From NCBI RefSeq assembly GCF_001570605.1, contig NZ_BBXG01000010.1, forward strand, positions 161,176 through 225,175: a stretch of DNA of 64,000 nt, given 5' to 3'. A model generated the notes under the pieces. It worked only from the letters and a program-made list of their open reading frames with translations, searched no databases and was not told where the DNA came from. The position numbers were made by a program, and so were the translations under genes. How positions within the stretch are numbered: the first letter of the stretch is position 1; each line of letters opens with the position of its first letter. Origin of the DNA: Herbidospora cretacea. Lineage in GTDB: Bacteria > Actinomycetota > Actinomycetes > Streptosporangiales > Streptosporangiaceae. This document shows positions 17,155 through 27,635 of this stretch, one piece after another.

Positions 17155-18420
17155 GTGACCGGCCACGTCATCCAGGAGCTGCAGAGGCTCGCGGGCGTCG
17201 ATCTGGGCCGTGTCCAGGTCACCGGCCAGGAGCCGGTCATGCCCTCGCCCTTCCGGATCGGCACCGCCGCCGCGTCCAGCGTGGGCGTGGCCACCGCCGC
17301 GATGGCGGCGCTCACCGGTCGCCACGGCCAGGCGTCGGTCGACATGCGCCACGCCGCCGTCGCCTTCCGCAGTGAGCGCCACTTCCGCGTCGGGGCCGAG
17401 CCCATCGAGCTGTGGGCGCCGATCAGCGGCGACTACCCGGCCGCCGACGGCCGCGTCAGGATCCACGCCAACTTCGTCCACCACCGCGACGCCGCGCTGG
17501 CGGCGCTCGGGCTTCCCCCGGACGCCACGCGGGAGGAGGTGGGGGAGGTGTGCGGAGGGCGTACCGGACTGGAGATCGAGAACGCGGTCGTCGCGGCGGG
17601 TGGATGCGCGGCCGCGATGCGGAGCCGGGCCGGATGGGCCGGCCACCCGCACGGCCGGGCGGTGGCGGCCCGGCCGGTTCTCACGCTCGACCGGCTCCCG
17701 GGGCCGCCGCCGCGCGAGGGCGGGCTGCGGGTGGTGGACCTCACGCGGGTCATCGCGGGGCCGGTCGCGAGCCGGTTCCTGGCCTCGCACGGCGCTGAGG
17801 TCATGCACGTCTGCGGGCCCGGGCTCCCGGAGGTTCCGGGGCTGGTGCTGGAGACCGCCGCCGGGAAGAGGTCGTGCCTGATCGATCTTCCCGCCGAGGG
17901 CGACCTGCTCAGGGAGCTCATCCGGGAGGCCGACGTCGTCATCCGGGGGTACCGGCCGGGTGCGCTCGACGGGCTCGGGTTCGGGCTGGGCGATCTCGTC
18001 GGGCTGCGGCCGGGTGTCGTGGTGGTCGACGTCTCCGCCTACGGTCCGGGGCCCTGGCACGGGAGGCGGGGGTTCGACAGCCTCGTCCAGATGGCGACCG
18101 GGATCGCCGCCGAATCGGGGCCGCTGCCCTGCCAGGCGCTCGACCACGCCACCGGCTACCTGGCCGCCTTCGCGGCGGCCTCGGCGCTCCTCCGCAGGCG
18201 GCGGGAGGGCGGTTCCTGGCACGCCGTGCTGTCCCTCGCCGCCACCGCTCACTGGCTCGACGGCCTGGGCAGGACGACGCCCGGCGGCGAGCCCGGCGTC
18301 GGCGACCTCCTGGAGACCCGCGACGGATACACCTTCGTCCGTCCCGCCGGACTCATCGCCGGGCGCCCGCCTACATGGTCGGCCCCACCCCGGCCCGGTG
18401 AGCATCCGGCCGCATGGTGA
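17155..18420 (+). CDS. CoA transferase family III (CaiB/BaiF-like)
   Basis: 421 residues. The CaiB/BaiF signature is clear in the second half: LRVVDLTRVIAGPVASRFLA, ADVVIRGYRPGALDGLG and VSAYGPGPWHGRRGFDSLVQ. The first ~185 residues look like a rearranged or partial second copy of the same fold. Family members move CoA between carboxylic acids; the substrate cannot be told here, and I cannot assign the catalytic Asp with confidence. GTG start. The 3' end overlaps the convergent MFS gene by 50 bases. Confidence 0.82.
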   Translation: MTGHVIQELQRLAGVDLGRVQVTGQEPVMPSPFRIGTAAASSVGVATAAMAALTGRHGQASVDMRHAAVAFRSERHFRVGAEPIELWAPISGDYPAADGRVRIHANFVHHRDAALAALGLPPDATREEVGEVCGGRTGLEIENAVVAAGGCAAAMRSRAGWAGHPHGRAVAARPVLTLDRLPGPPPREGGLRVVDLTRVIAGPVASRFLASHGAEVMHVCGPGLPEVPGLVLETAAGKRSCLIDLPAEGDLLRELIREADVVIRGYRPGALDGLGFGLGDLVGLRPGVVVVDVSAYGPGPWHGRRGFDSLVQMATGIAAESGPLPCQALDHATGYLAAFAAASALLRRRREGGSWHAVLSLAATAHWLDGLGRTTPGGEPGVGDLLETRDGYTFVRPAGLIAGRPPTWSAPPRPGEHPAAW

Positions 18421-19651
18421 TCGCGCGACGGTCACGCGCCTGCCCGACCAGCGGCGACAGCCACAGCCACGGGATGGTCAGCAGCGCCCCAGCGAAACAC
18501 GCCCACATCGCCGGGCGCAGCCCCAGCAGTTCCCCGGCGACGCCGCCCAGCAGCCCGCCGATCCCCAGCGCGCCCTGCGTGAGGAAGTTGATCGACGCGT
18601 TGACCCTGCCGATCAGCGGCGGCGGGGTCTCCCGCAGCGTCTCGGCCCCGGCGCACACGCTGTAGCAGACCACGGCCACCCCCACCACGGCCTCCGCCAG
18701 CCCGATCAGCAGCACGCACCACCACACCGGTCCGCTGACGGCGGCCATCGCCAGGAATCCGACCGGGAAGAACAGCACCGAGGCCAGCAGCACCCGGGGC
18801 GCCCCGTGCCGCCGGGTGACGGCGGGTGCGAGGAAGGCCCCGACCAGCCCGCCGGCCCCGAATCCCATCATCGAGATGCCCACGAGGCCGCCCGGCAGGC
18901 CGAGCACGTGCACCGCGTAGAGGACGTAGACAGCCAGTTGGGCGGCGGCGAACAGGTTGACCGTCATGCCGCACAGCGTCAGCGCCCGCAGCGCGGGGTG
19001 GCGGGCCAGCGCCGACATGCCCTCCGCGATCTCCTGGCGGAGCGCCCGCCGGGGCGGGATCGGCCGCTCCGGCTCCACGGCGCGGATGGAGCGCAGGCAG
19101 AGGGCGGACGCCACGAACGTCACCGCGTTGACCAGCATCGCCAGCGGGGCCGACAGCACGCTGACCAGCACCCCGGCCAGCCCGGGGCCGCCGAGCTGGG
19201 CGATGGAGAAGACCGACTGCATGCCCGCGATGGCCTCGGTCCGCTGCGACTCGCCGACCACGCTGGTCAGGTGGGGGATGGTGAAGTTGCGGAAGGTCAC
19301 GGTGCAGGTGCCCACCACCAGGGCCACCGCGATCAGCCAGTGGACGGTCAGCAGGCCGAGCAGCCAGGCGGCGGGGACCGTCAGGACGGCCGTGCCGGAC
19401 ACGAGTTCGCAGGCCACCAGTACCGGGCGACGCCGCCGCACCCGGTCGGCCCAGGCGCCGATGGGCAGCGCGACGAACAGGAACGGGAGGGAAGCGGCGG
19501 CCGTCAGCACGCCCATCTCCATGGGCGAGGCGGCGAGGAGGGTGACGGCGGTGAGCGGGACGGCGAGGCGGGACACCTCGCTCCCGGCTTCGGTGACGGC
19601 CCGTGCGGACCAGAGGAGGCGGTAGTCGCGCTGCCGGCGGAGGGGGATCAT
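18371..19651 (-). CDS. MFS transporter, DHA3-like
   Basis: 426 residues, about twelve membrane helices. N-terminus RDYRLLWSARAVTEAGSEVSRLAVPL and the loop GAWADRVRRRRPVLV between helices 2 and 3 mark the macrolide/DHA3-type exporters. Likely drug or metabolite efflux driven by protons. Transcribed divergently from an ArsR-type regulator with palindromes between the two, so it is probably repressed by it. No clear ribosome site precedes the ATG, which may be leaderless. Confidence 0.88.
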   Translation of the reverse strand: MIPLRRQRDYRLLWSARAVTEAGSEVSRLAVPLTAVTLLAASPMEMGVLTAAASLPFLFVALPIGAWADRVRRRRPVLVACELVSGTAVLTVPAAWLLGLLTVHWLIAVALVVGTCTVTFRNFTIPHLTSVVGESQRTEAIAGMQSVFSIAQLGGPGLAGVLVSVLSAPLAMLVNAVTFVASALCLRSIRAVEPERPIPPRRALRQEIAEGMSALARHPALRALTLCGMTVNLFAAAQLAVYVLYAVHVLGLPGGLVGISMMGFGAGGLVGAFLAPAVTRRHGAPRVLLASVLFFPVGFLAMAAVSGPVWWCVLLIGLAEAVVGVAVVCYSVCAGAETLRETPPPLIGRVNASINFLTQGALGIGGLLGGVAGELLGLRPAMWACFAGALLTIPWLWLSPLVGQARDRRAITMRPDAHRAGVGPTM

Positions 19652-19656
19652 ATTTA

Positions 19657-19700
19657 TGAAAGTACTCTTTCAGAGATATGAAGGCAATGCTTCATATCTC
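19657..19700. promoter_or_regulatory. Two inverted repeats, putative ArsR-type operators
   Basis: Perfect 11-bp inverted repeat GAGATATGAAG (19673-19683), spacer GCAATG, CTTCATATCTC (19690-19700). Next to it a 6-bp one, TGAAAG-TACT-CTTTCA (19657-19672). Both lie in the short divergent MFS/ArsR gap. Confidence 0.75.
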
Positions 19701-19723
19701 GGCACCGCCTACCGTAGGACCCC

Positions 19724-20305
19724 ATGAAGACTCGGATGGTCACCGACGACGTCGGGCTGCTGCGGGCCATGGCCCATCCGGCGCGGCTGGCGATCCTCGG
19801 GCGGCTCCAGGAGGAGGGCCCCGCGACGGCCACCGAGTGCGCCGAGATCGCCGGGCTGTCCCCGAGCGCGTGCAGCTACCACCTGCGCACCCTCGCCAAG
19901 CACGGCCTCATCGAAGAGGCCCCCGCGCGCGGCGACGGCCGCGAGCGCGTCTGGCGGGCGCTCCAGAAGGGGTGGGGCATGAAAGACCCCGAAAGCGGCG
20001 AACTCACCCCCGAACTCCTCGCCGCCCAGAGCGCGGTGATCCAGACCGTCCTCGACGAGGCGGCCCGGAGGCTGTCGGAGTACCTGGCCCAGTCGTCCCG
20101 GGAGTCGGCCGACTGGCGCGACGCGACCCGCCTGTCCCACATGGTCCTGTACATGGACCCCGACGAGGTCCGCTCCCTCGTCGAGCGCATCGACGAACTC
20201 GTCGCCCCCTACCGCATCGTCGACCGCGACCCCGAAACGGCCCCCAACGGCGCCCGCGTCACCGAGTTCCAGCTCCGCTTCTTCCCCCGCGCCCCCAACC
20301 GCTGA
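19724..20305 (+). CDS. ArsR-family winged-helix regulator
   Basis: 193 residues. N-terminal winged helix-turn-helix: MAHPARLAILGRLQEEGPAT, the recognition region LSPSACSYHLRTLAKHGLIEE, and wing GRERVWRAL. No metal-site cysteines are present, so it probably senses a small organic ligand or nothing known. The C-terminal half (~100-193) carries helices typical of the longer actinobacterial ArsR group (ESADWRD, VDRDPE). Divergent from the MFS gene, its presumed target. Confidence 0.88.
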   Translation: MKTRMVTDDVGLLRAMAHPARLAILGRLQEEGPATATECAEIAGLSPSACSYHLRTLAKHGLIEEAPARGDGRERVWRALQKGWGMKDPESGELTPELLAAQSAVIQTVLDEAARRLSEYLAQSSRESADWRDATRLSHMVLYMDPDEVRSLVERIDELVAPYRIVDRDPETAPNGARVTEFQLRFFPRAPNR

Positions 20306-20424
20306 AAACCTTCTTCCGTTACGGCTCCGCCCACCCCGGCCCCGACCGCCGCCCCGCCCCGCGCCGCACCCGGCGCCGACCGGCCGCTCCACCGCGCGCC
20401 GTGACGGCGGCGTGCCCCGGGCAG

Positions 20425-20454
20425 GTCAAGTCCTCCACCGGTTCCGGGTAGACT
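20425..20454 (+). promoter_or_regulatory. Possible rpsB promoter
   Basis: TAGACT at 20449-20454 fits an actinobacterial -10; the -35 near 20425-20430 (GTCAAG) is weak. It would leave a ~140-nt leader before rpsB. The 299-bp gap 20306-20604 has no other feature I can support. Confidence 0.35.
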
Positions 20455-20604
20455 GTCCGGTGGTCTCCTTGGGTGAGGCCGAATTCGCACGCCCATTCAC
20501 GGAACGTTCTCTCGGTCCGCCGTTCAGGCGGCTGGAACGGTTCGGGGCGTCAGGGCGCGGGCCGCCGGCCCGTGCGTATAACCGAGATCGTGGAGGACCA
20601 TTTC

Positions 20605-21513
<909 letters not shown>

Positions 21514-21534
21514 TTCTCCCCCAAAGCTCTTTCC

Positions 21535-21567
21535 GGGTGGGCGTGTCGCGATTTGACACGTCCACCC
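21535..21567 (+). terminator. Hairpin between rpsB and tsf
   Basis: 13-bp stem with one G-U pair (21535-21547 / 21555-21567), 7-nt loop, no T-run. A position where partial termination sets the S2:EF-Ts ratio in other bacteria. Confidence 0.6.
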
Positions 21568-21598
21568 GCTCCACGACGAAACCCATGAGGAAATGACA

Positions 21599-22432
21599 AT
21601 GGCTTCCGTGAACATGGCCGATGTCAAGCGGCTTCGCGAGCTGACGGCCGCCGGCATGATGGACTGCAAGAAGGCCCTGGAGGAGTCCGAGGGCGACTTC
21701 GACCGCGCGGTCGAGCTGCTGCGCCTCAAGGGCGCCAAGGACGTCGGCAAGCGCGAGGCCCGCACCGCCTCCAACGGCCTGGTCGCCCTCAAGCAGAACG
21801 GCGACTCCGCCGCCGCGCTGCTCGAGCTCAACTGCGAGACCGACTTCGTCGCCAAGGGCGAGCGCTTCCAGGAGGTGGCGGCCCAGGTCGTCGCGTTCAT
21901 CTTGGAGACCAAGCCCGCCGACGTGGCCGAGCTGCTCGAGTCCAAGCTCGACGGCAAGACCGTCAAGGAGCTGCTCGACGAGACCAACGCGGCGCTCGGC
22001 GAGAAGATCGAGATCCGCCGGTTCTCCGTGCTCGAGGGTGGCTTCATCGGCGCCTACATGCACAAGACCGACCCGCAGCTGCCCCCGGCCGTGGGCGTCC
22101 TGGTCCAGCTCGACTCGGCCAACGCCGAGGTCGCCAAGGACATCGCGCAGCACGCCGCCGCCATGGCGCCGAAGTACCTCGACGCCGACGCCGTCCCGGC
22201 CGAGGTCATCGAGAAGGAGCGCGCGCTCTTCGAGGAGATGACCCGCGAGGAGGGCAAGCCCGAGGCCGCCATCGCGAAGATCGTCGAAGGCCGCGTCAAC
22301 GGCTGGTACAAGGACTTCACGCTGCTCCAGCAGGCGTTCGTGAAGGACAACAAGAAGTCGATCAAGAAGTACGCCGACGAGGCCGGGGTCAAGGTCCTGG
22401 CCTTCACCCGCTACAAGGTCGGCCAGGCATAG
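21599..22432 (+). CDS. tsf: Elongation factor Ts
   Basis: Nucleotide exchange factor for EF-Tu, 277 residues. Conserved N-terminal module ADVKRLRELTAAGMMDCKKAL and core TDFVAKGERF; both halves of the dimer-like core are present. I place the start at ATG 21599, seven bases after GAGGA; the ATG at 21593 is only one base from that site. Part of the rpsB-tsf-pyrH-frr set. Confidence 0.97.
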   Translation: MASVNMADVKRLRELTAAGMMDCKKALEESEGDFDRAVELLRLKGAKDVGKREARTASNGLVALKQNGDSAAALLELNCETDFVAKGERFQEVAAQVVAFILETKPADVAELLESKLDGKTVKELLDETNAALGEKIEIRRFSVLEGGFIGAYMHKTDPQLPPAVGVLVQLDSANAEVAKDIAQHAAAMAPKYLDADAVPAEVIEKERALFEEMTREEGKPEAAIAKIVEGRVNGWYKDFTLLQQAFVKDNKKSIKKYADEAGVKVLAFTRYKVGQA

Positions 22433-22449
22433 TCTGGGGCTGTTGTCTG

Positions 22450-22479
22450 AGGTCGTCCCGCATTCGAGCGGGGCGACCT
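22450..22479 (+). terminator. Hairpin between tsf and pyrH
   Basis: 12-bp stem with one G-U pair, AGGTCGTCCCGC (22450-22461) / GCGGGGCGACCT (22468-22479), 6-nt loop. Weak T content afterwards, so attenuation is more likely than full stop. Confidence 0.6.
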
Positions 22480-22513
22480 GTTCAGCCCGAAATCCACTGA
22501 GGAGGCCGCCGCC

Positions 22514-23281
22514 GTGCAGGAGAACACCGAACCCGCCCCGGCGGCTTCGTCATATGACGGGCCGCTGCGCTGGAAGCGGGTCATGCTGAAGCTTTCCGGC
22601 GAGGCGTTCGCCGGCGGGGATTCCCTCGGCATCGACCCGGTCGTCGTCGCCAAGATCGCCGACTCGATCGCGGAGGCGGTCCGCGATGGGGTCCAGGTCT
22701 CGGTGGTCGTCGGCGGCGGCAACATGTTCCGGGGCGCCGCGCTGTCCGAGCGCGGCATGGACCGGGCCCGCGCCGACTACATGGGCATGCTGGGCACGGT
22801 CATCAACTGTCTCGCGCTGCAGGACTTCCTGGAGAAGCGTGGCGTGGAGACGCGCGTGCAGACCGCCATCACGATGCAGCAGGTCGCCGAGCCGTTCCTG
22901 CCCCGCCGGGCGATCCGGCACCTGGAGAAGGGCCGCGTGGTCATCTTCGGGGCCGGGCTGGGCTCGCCCTTCTTCTCCACCGACACCTGCGCCGCCCAGC
23001 GCGCGCTGGAGATCGGCGCGGAGGCCCTGCTCAAGGGCACCCAGGTCGACGGCGTCTACGACGCCGACCCCAGGAAGAACCCCGACGCGGTCCGGTTCGA
23101 CCGGCTCGAATACGGCGAGGTCCTCACGCGTGACCTCGCGGTGATGGACGCCACGGCCATCAGCCTGTGCAAGGACAACGGCCTGCCCATCGTGGTCTTC
23201 GAGCTGATGGGCGAAGGCAACATCCTCCGGGCGGTCCGCGGAGAGAAGATCGGCACGCTGGTGAGTCCGGCAGGGAAATAG
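22514..23281 (+). CDS. pyrH: UMP kinase
   Basis: Hexameric bacterial UMP kinase (UMP to UDP), 255 residues, amino-acid-kinase fold. Motifs: [14 protein letters not shown] for phosphate binding, [11 protein letters not shown], and [17 protein letters not shown] start with GAGGAGG at 22498-22504. About 25 residues precede the conserved region, as often in actinobacteria. Confidence 0.97.
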   Translation: MQENTEPAPAASSYDGPLRWKRVMLKLSGEAFAGGDSLGIDPVVVAKIADSIAEAVRDGVQVSVVVGGGNMFRGAALSERGMDRARADYMGMLGTVINCLALQDFLEKRGVETRVQTAITMQQVAEPFLPRRAIRHLEKGRVVIFGAGLGSPFFSTDTCAAQRALEIGAEALLKGTQVDGVYDADPRKNPDAVRFDRLEYGEVLTRDLAVMDATAISLCKDNGLPIVVFELMGEGNILRAVRGEKIGTLVSPAGK

Positions 23282-23291
23282 GGAGCCAACT

Positions 23292-23849
23292 GTGATCGAG
23301 GAAACCCTCTTCGAGGCCGAAGAGAAGATGGAGAAGGCGGTGACCGTCGCGAAGGAGGACTTCGCCGCCATCCGCACCGGCCGGGTCACCCCCGCGATGT
23401 TCAACAAGATCAACGTTGACTACTACGGTTCGCTCACCCCCATCCAGCAGCTCGCCTCCTTCCACGTGCCCGAGGCACGCATGGTCCTGATCCAGCCCTA
23501 TGACAAGGGCTCGATGAGCGGGATCGAGAAGGCGATCCGCGACAGCGACCTGGGGGTCAACCCCGGCAACGACGGCAACGTCATCCGCGTGGTCTTCCCC
23601 GAGCTCTCGGGTGAGCGCCGCAAGGAGTACATCAAGATCGCTCGCACCAAGGCCGAGAACAGCCGCGTGTCGATCCGGAACATCCGGCGCCACGCCAAGG
23701 AAGTCCTCGACAAGCTGGTCAAGGACGGCGAGTCGGGCGAAGACGAGGTCCACCGCGCCGTCAAGGAGCTCGACGACCTCACCCAGAAGCACGTCGCCAA
23801 GATCGACGAGCTGCTCAAGCACAAGGAAGCCGAGCTGCTCGAGGTCTGA
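23292..23849 (+). CDS. frr: Ribosome recycling factor
   Basis: 185 residues, standard length. Splits post-termination ribosomes with EF-G. Conserved [23 protein letters not shown] and the C-terminal helix bundle with [21 protein letters not shown] start ten bases after pyrH. Confidence 0.98.
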   Translation: MIEETLFEAEEKMEKAVTVAKEDFAAIRTGRVTPAMFNKINVDYYGSLTPIQQLASFHVPEARMVLIQPYDKGSMSGIEKAIRDSDLGVNPGNDGNVIRVVFPELSGERRKEYIKIARTKAENSRVSIRNIRRHAKEVLDKLVKDGESGEDEVHRAVKELDDLTQKHVAKIDELLKHKEAELLEV

Positions 23850-23867
23850 CGACCACAACGCACCACC

Positions 23868-23899
23868 GCGATCCTTGCCCCGGCAGGGGCAGGGATCGC
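23868..23899 (+). terminator. Hairpin between frr and cdsA
   Basis: 14-bp stem GCGATCCTTGCCCC / GGGGCAGGGATCGC (23868-23881 / 23886-23899) with one T-G pair and a GGCA loop; no T-run. Confidence 0.6.
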
Positions 23900-23922
23900 G
23901 CGCATGTAGGGAGTAGGACATC

Positions 23923-24756
23923 TTGGACGGAACGGTGTCACCCCCGGCGGGCGGGAGCCGTACCGGCCGGAACCTGCCGGCGGCGATCATCTCGGCGGTC
24001 GGGCTGGCGATAGTGATCATCGGATCGCTGTACCTGTACAAGCCCGCGTTCATCGTGGTCGTCATCGCCGCCGTCGGCGTCGGGATCCACGAGCTGGTCA
24101 AGGGGCTGGGCACCCGCGACATCCGGGTGCCGCTGATCCCCGTGCTGGCCGGACTGGCCGCGATGATCTCCGGGGCCTACTACTTCGGCACCGGCGTCTT
24201 CCTCGGCATTTTCGCGATCACCATCATGGGCGTGCTGGGCTGGCGGCTGTTCCAGGGGTCCGACGGGTTCGTCCGCGACGCGACCGCGTCGGTCTTCCTG
24301 GTGGTCTACCCGGCGCTGTTCGCCGGGTTCGTCGGCCTGCTGCTCGCGCCGCCCGACGGCGCCCACCGGGCCCTCATCTTCGTCGCCGTGACGGCCTCCT
24401 CCGACATCGGCGGGTACGCCGCCGGGGTGCTCTTCGGCCGCCACCCCATGTCGATCATCAGCCCGAAGAAGACGTGGGAGGGCTTCGCCGGCTCGGCCGT
24501 CGCCTGCGTCGCGGTCGGCGCGTGGCTGGTGACCTGGCTGCTCAGGGGCGAGATCTGGCAGGGCGCGCTGCTCGGGGCCGTGGTGGTCGTCTGCGCCACG
24601 ATCGGCGACCTCATCGAGTCGGTGATCAAGCGCGACCTCGGCATCAAGGACATGGGGTCGGTGCTGCCCGGCCACGGCGGCATGATGGACCGCATCGACT
24701 CGCTGCTGTTCACGCTGGTGCCCTGCTGGCTGCTGCTGGCGGCGTTCGTCCGCTAG
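23923..24756 (+). CDS. cdsA: Phosphatidate cytidylyltransferase
   Basis: Makes CDP-diacylglycerol from phosphatidic acid and CTP for phospholipid synthesis. 277 residues, seven or eight membrane helices, and the CDS signature near the C-terminus (IKRDLGIKDMG followed by PGHGGMMDRIDS). TTG start with GGGAG at 23909-23913. Follows frr as in many bacteria. Its TAG lies in a CTAG shared with the stop of the opposing gene. Confidence 0.96.
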   Translation: MDGTVSPPAGGSRTGRNLPAAIISAVGLAIVIIGSLYLYKPAFIVVVIAAVGVGIHELVKGLGTRDIRVPLIPVLAGLAAMISGAYYFGTGVFLGIFAITIMGVLGWRLFQGSDGFVRDATASVFLVVYPALFAGFVGLLLAPPDGAHRALIFVAVTASSDIGGYAAGVLFGRHPMSIISPKKTWEGFAGSAVACVAVGAWLVTWLLRGEIWQGALLGAVVVVCATIGDLIESVIKRDLGIKDMGSVLPGHGGMMDRIDSLLFTLVPCWLLLAAFVR

Positions 24757-25790
24757 AGGCGGTGGAGGGTGTCCAGCCGGGCGGCGACGGCGTCGTGCCC
24801 GTGGGTGGCGGCCTCTCTCAGCTCGGCGTCGGTGACCGGGACCAACCAGAGCCAGCGGACCACGTCGCCGCCCACCTGAAAGCCCGATAAGTCGGGCATG
24901 CCGGGGGGTGCGGACAGCATCATGACGCCTTCGTAGCCGCCGGAGATGGGGAACGTCCCGGGCTGGTGGTACCAGCGGGCCGTGTGGCCGTCGCCGAGCC
25001 AGGTGACCGAACGCCACGGATATTGGCCCAGCCACAGGAACAGGCGGGCCGCCGACCGGGGATCGCCCCTGGTGGCGACGGCGAGTTCGACCCGGGTGGG
25101 GGTGTCGTAGAGCTCGGCCGAGGGCATGCGCTGGCAGCTCATCCCGATGGTGGACAGCACGGTGAAGGCGCGGCCGTACCAGGGGCCGCGTTCGGTGACC
25201 CAGACGGCGGGGAGCCGGCCGCCCCCGGCGTCCCAGAATCGGCCCGGCGGGCCCAGCCTGCCGTCGAGGTGACCCATCACGAACTGCTGGAACGACGCCC
25301 ACGACGCCTCACCGGCCCGCCACTGCCAGTAGGCCTCGGCCTTGGCGACCCGGGGGCTGAGGCCCTCCAGCGCCTCCGACAGCGCCCACGCGAACGGCCA
25401 CTCGCCGACGGCCTCGCGGGCGTAGCCGGGCATGCCGCGCTCCAGGTCGGCCCAGCCGGGGATCACCGCCAGCAGGCCCTCGTCGTCGTAGAGGGCCACC
25501 CCGTCGCCCTCCTCGAACCAGAGCACCCGCAGCCTGGCCGGGTCGAGGTGGGCGGTGCCGAGAGGGCGGCGGGTCCCGGCCCTGGGCATGACCGGGGGGC
25601 GTCCGTTGTTGAGACGGGCGAGGTCGAGTGACATCGGGGCGGTGACGTGGTTGCCCAGCCAGACCGCTCCGCGGACGGATCCGGCCGGGTCGCGCAGGTA
25701 AGCTACCGAGGACACCTGATCGCGCTCGACGGTAAGAGTGCGGCTCCCGTAGGGATTGGTGCTGGTGAGCACGACGGTGGTGCTGTCCAC
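24753..25790 (-). CDS. SUFU-domain protein with unknown N-terminal half
   Basis: 345 residues. The C-terminal ~150 residues resemble the suppressor-of-fused (SUFU) fold: [34 protein letters not shown] and the closing [18 protein letters not shown]. Bacterial SUFU proteins are widespread and mostly of unknown role; several act as immunity proteins to secreted toxins. The N-terminal half ([40 protein letters not shown]) is unknown to me. No toxin gene is adjacent. Convergent with cdsA, sharing four bases. Confidence 0.72.
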   Translation of the reverse strand: MDSTTVVLTSTNPYGSRTLTVERDQVSSVAYLRDPAGSVRGAVWLGNHVTAPMSLDLARLNNGRPPVMPRAGTRRPLGTAHLDPARLRVLWFEEGDGVALYDDEGLLAVIPGWADLERGMPGYAREAVGEWPFAWALSEALEGLSPRVAKAEAYWQWRAGEASWASFQQFVMGHLDGRLGPPGRFWDAGGGRLPAVWVTERGPWYGRAFTVLSTIGMSCQRMPSAELYDTPTRVELAVATRGDPRSAARLFLWLGQYPWRSVTWLGDGHTARWYHQPGTFPISGGYEGVMMLSAPPGMPDLSGFQVGGDVVRWLWLVPVTDAELREAATHGHDAVAARLDTLHRL

Positions 25791-25867
25791 GCCTCACCTC
25801 CCAGATCAGGACTCTAAGCCCGGTGCCGCCCGGCCGTAAGTGCAGTCGTCGTTTTGAGAGGTTGGTT

Positions 25868-26980
25868 ATGTCCGAGGCCGCCCCCAAGGCCGGTCAGCTG
25901 ACGTTCGTCGCCCCGCGACGGGCGAAGCCGCAGCGCCACCTGGCCGATCTGACCATGGCCGAACGCCGCGCGGCCGTCGCGGAACTCGGCGAGAAGCCGT
26001 TCCGGGCCGACCAGCTCTCGCGCCACTACTTCAGCAAGCTGACCGGGTCGCCCGAGGAGATGACCGACCTTCCGGCGGCCTCCCGCGAGACGCTCGGCCA
26101 GCTGCTCCCGTCGCTGCTGACCTCGGTCCGCGAGATCACCTGCGACGACGGCATGACCCGCAAGACCCTCTGGAAGCTGTTCGACGGCTCCCTGGTCGAG
26201 TCGGTCATGATGCGCTATCCCGACCGGGTCACGATGTGCGTCTCCTCGCAGGCCGGCTGCGGCATGAACTGCCCGTTCTGCGCCACCGGCCAGGCCGGGC
26301 TGACCCGCAACATGTCGACCGCCGAGATCGTCGAGCAGGTCGTGGCCGGTCAGCGGGCCCTGGCCAAGGGCGACCTGCCGGGCGGGCCCGGCCGGGTCAG
26401 CAACATCGTGTTCATGGGCATGGGCGAGCCGATGGCCAACTACAAGGCCGTGATCGGCGCGGTCCACCGCATGGTCGACCCGTCGCCCGAGGGCCTGGGC
26501 ATCTCGGCGCGCGGGGTGACCGTCTCCACGGTCGGTCTCGTCCCGGCGATCGAGAAGCTGTCCAACGAGGGGCTGCCGGTGACGCTGGCCGTCTCGCTCC
26601 ACGCCCCCGACGACGAGCTGCGCGACACGCTCGTGCCGATCAACACGCGCTGGAAGGTGGCCGAGGTCCTCGGCGCGGCGTGGGACTACGCCGCCAAGAC
26701 CAAGCGCCGGGTCTCGATCGAATACGCCCTCATCAAGGACATCAACGACCAGGAGTGGCGGGCCGACCTGCTCGGCAAGCTGCTCAAGGGCAAGCTGGTC
26801 CACGTCAACCTGATCCCGCTCAACCCGACCCCGGGCTCGAAGTGGACCGCCTCCCGGCCGGAGGACGAGCGGGCCTTCGTCCGCCGCCTGGAGTCCCACG
26901 GCGTCGCGGTGACGGTCCGCGACACGCGTGGCCGCGAGATCGACGGGGCCTGCGGCCAGCTCGCGGCGGCTAACCCCTGA
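25868..26980 (+). CDS. rlmN: Dual-specificity rRNA/tRNA m2A methyltransferase RlmN
   Basis: Radical-SAM enzyme methylating C2 of A2503 in 23S rRNA and A37 in some tRNAs. 370 residues. The 4Fe-4S cluster Cys are 131, 135 and 138 ([10 protein letters not shown]); the methyl-carrying Cys is in DGACGQL near the C-terminus. [11 protein letters not shown] and HVNLIPLNP are canonical. ATG at 25868 is preferred over 25823, whose extra residues are not conserved. Its last 11 bases overlap the convergent ABC permease gene. Confidence 0.96.
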   Translation: MSEAAPKAGQLTFVAPRRAKPQRHLADLTMAERRAAVAELGEKPFRADQLSRHYFSKLTGSPEEMTDLPAASRETLGQLLPSLLTSVREITCDDGMTRKTLWKLFDGSLVESVMMRYPDRVTMCVSSQAGCGMNCPFCATGQAGLTRNMSTAEIVEQVVAGQRALAKGDLPGGPGRVSNIVFMGMGEPMANYKAVIGAVHRMVDPSPEGLGISARGVTVSTVGLVPAIEKLSNEGLPVTLAVSLHAPDDELRDTLVPINTRWKVAEVLGAAWDYAAKTKRRVSIEYALIKDINDQEWRADLLGKLLKGKLVHVNLIPLNPTPGSKWTASRPEDERAFVRRLESHGVAVTVRDTRGREIDGACGQLAAANP

Positions 26981-27635
26981 CCCTTCTCACCGCCGCATAG
27001 CCGGCCAGCCCGGCCGCGCTCCACGCCAGCGCCGACGCCACGATGACCGCCAGCCGTTGCGGAAGGTCGTCGTGGTGGGCGGCGTTCATCCAGTCGAGAA
27101 CGGGCACCGACGCCCACGGGCTCGCCGAGCTGAGCAGCAGGATCGCCATGTATCCGCCGACCAGCACGGCCGCCGACGCGGCGGGGGAGGCCAGCACCGG
27201 GCGGCTCGTCAGCGCGCCCAGCGCCGTCCCGGCGAGCACGGCCAGCAGGTGCAGGCCCGCGCCGTAGCCGAGATCGGCCCCCGACGGGGTCTCGGCGAAG
27301 CCGACGAACAGCGGGAACACGACCGCCGTCAGCGCCAGCAGCGACGTCAGGCCCAGCGCGGCCAGCAGCCCGGCGGTGAGCTCGCGGCGGCGGCCGACGG
27401 CGGTGATCGCGATGAGCCGCTGCTCGTCGGGCTCGTTGTCGAGCAGCCCCCGGGCGGCCCAGGCGAAGACCAGCATCAGGATGCCCGCCGAGTCGGCGTA
27501 GCTGGGCAGCTCTCCGCCGGCGGGGACGCCCGTGGCGTACAGGATCGACAGGACGGCGAGCAGCCCGAGCAGGGGCTGGAAGATCCGATGCGACCGTACA
27601 TAACCGGAGAGCCGGAACGCGACCAGGGGGATCAT
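26970..27635 (-). CDS. ABC transporter permease, small
   Basis: 221 residues, about six membrane helices, no recognised catalytic motif. It follows the ATPase gene on the same strand with an ATGA overlap (start 27635, ATPase stop 27632), so it is the membrane half of a two-component ABC transporter. Substrate unknown. The same frame is open further upstream across the ATPase gene, but that part is not translated in my reading. Confidence 0.8.
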   Translation of the reverse strand: MIPLVAFRLSGYVRSHRIFQPLLGLLAVLSILYATGVPAGGELPSYADSAGILMLVFAWAARGLLDNEPDEQRLIAITAVGRRRELTAGLLAALGLTSLLALTAVVFPLFVGFAETPSGADLGYGAGLHLLAVLAGTALGALTSRPVLASPAASAAVLVGGYMAILLLSSASPWASVPVLDWMNAAHHDDLPQRLAVIVASALAWSAAGLAGYAAVRRVRG

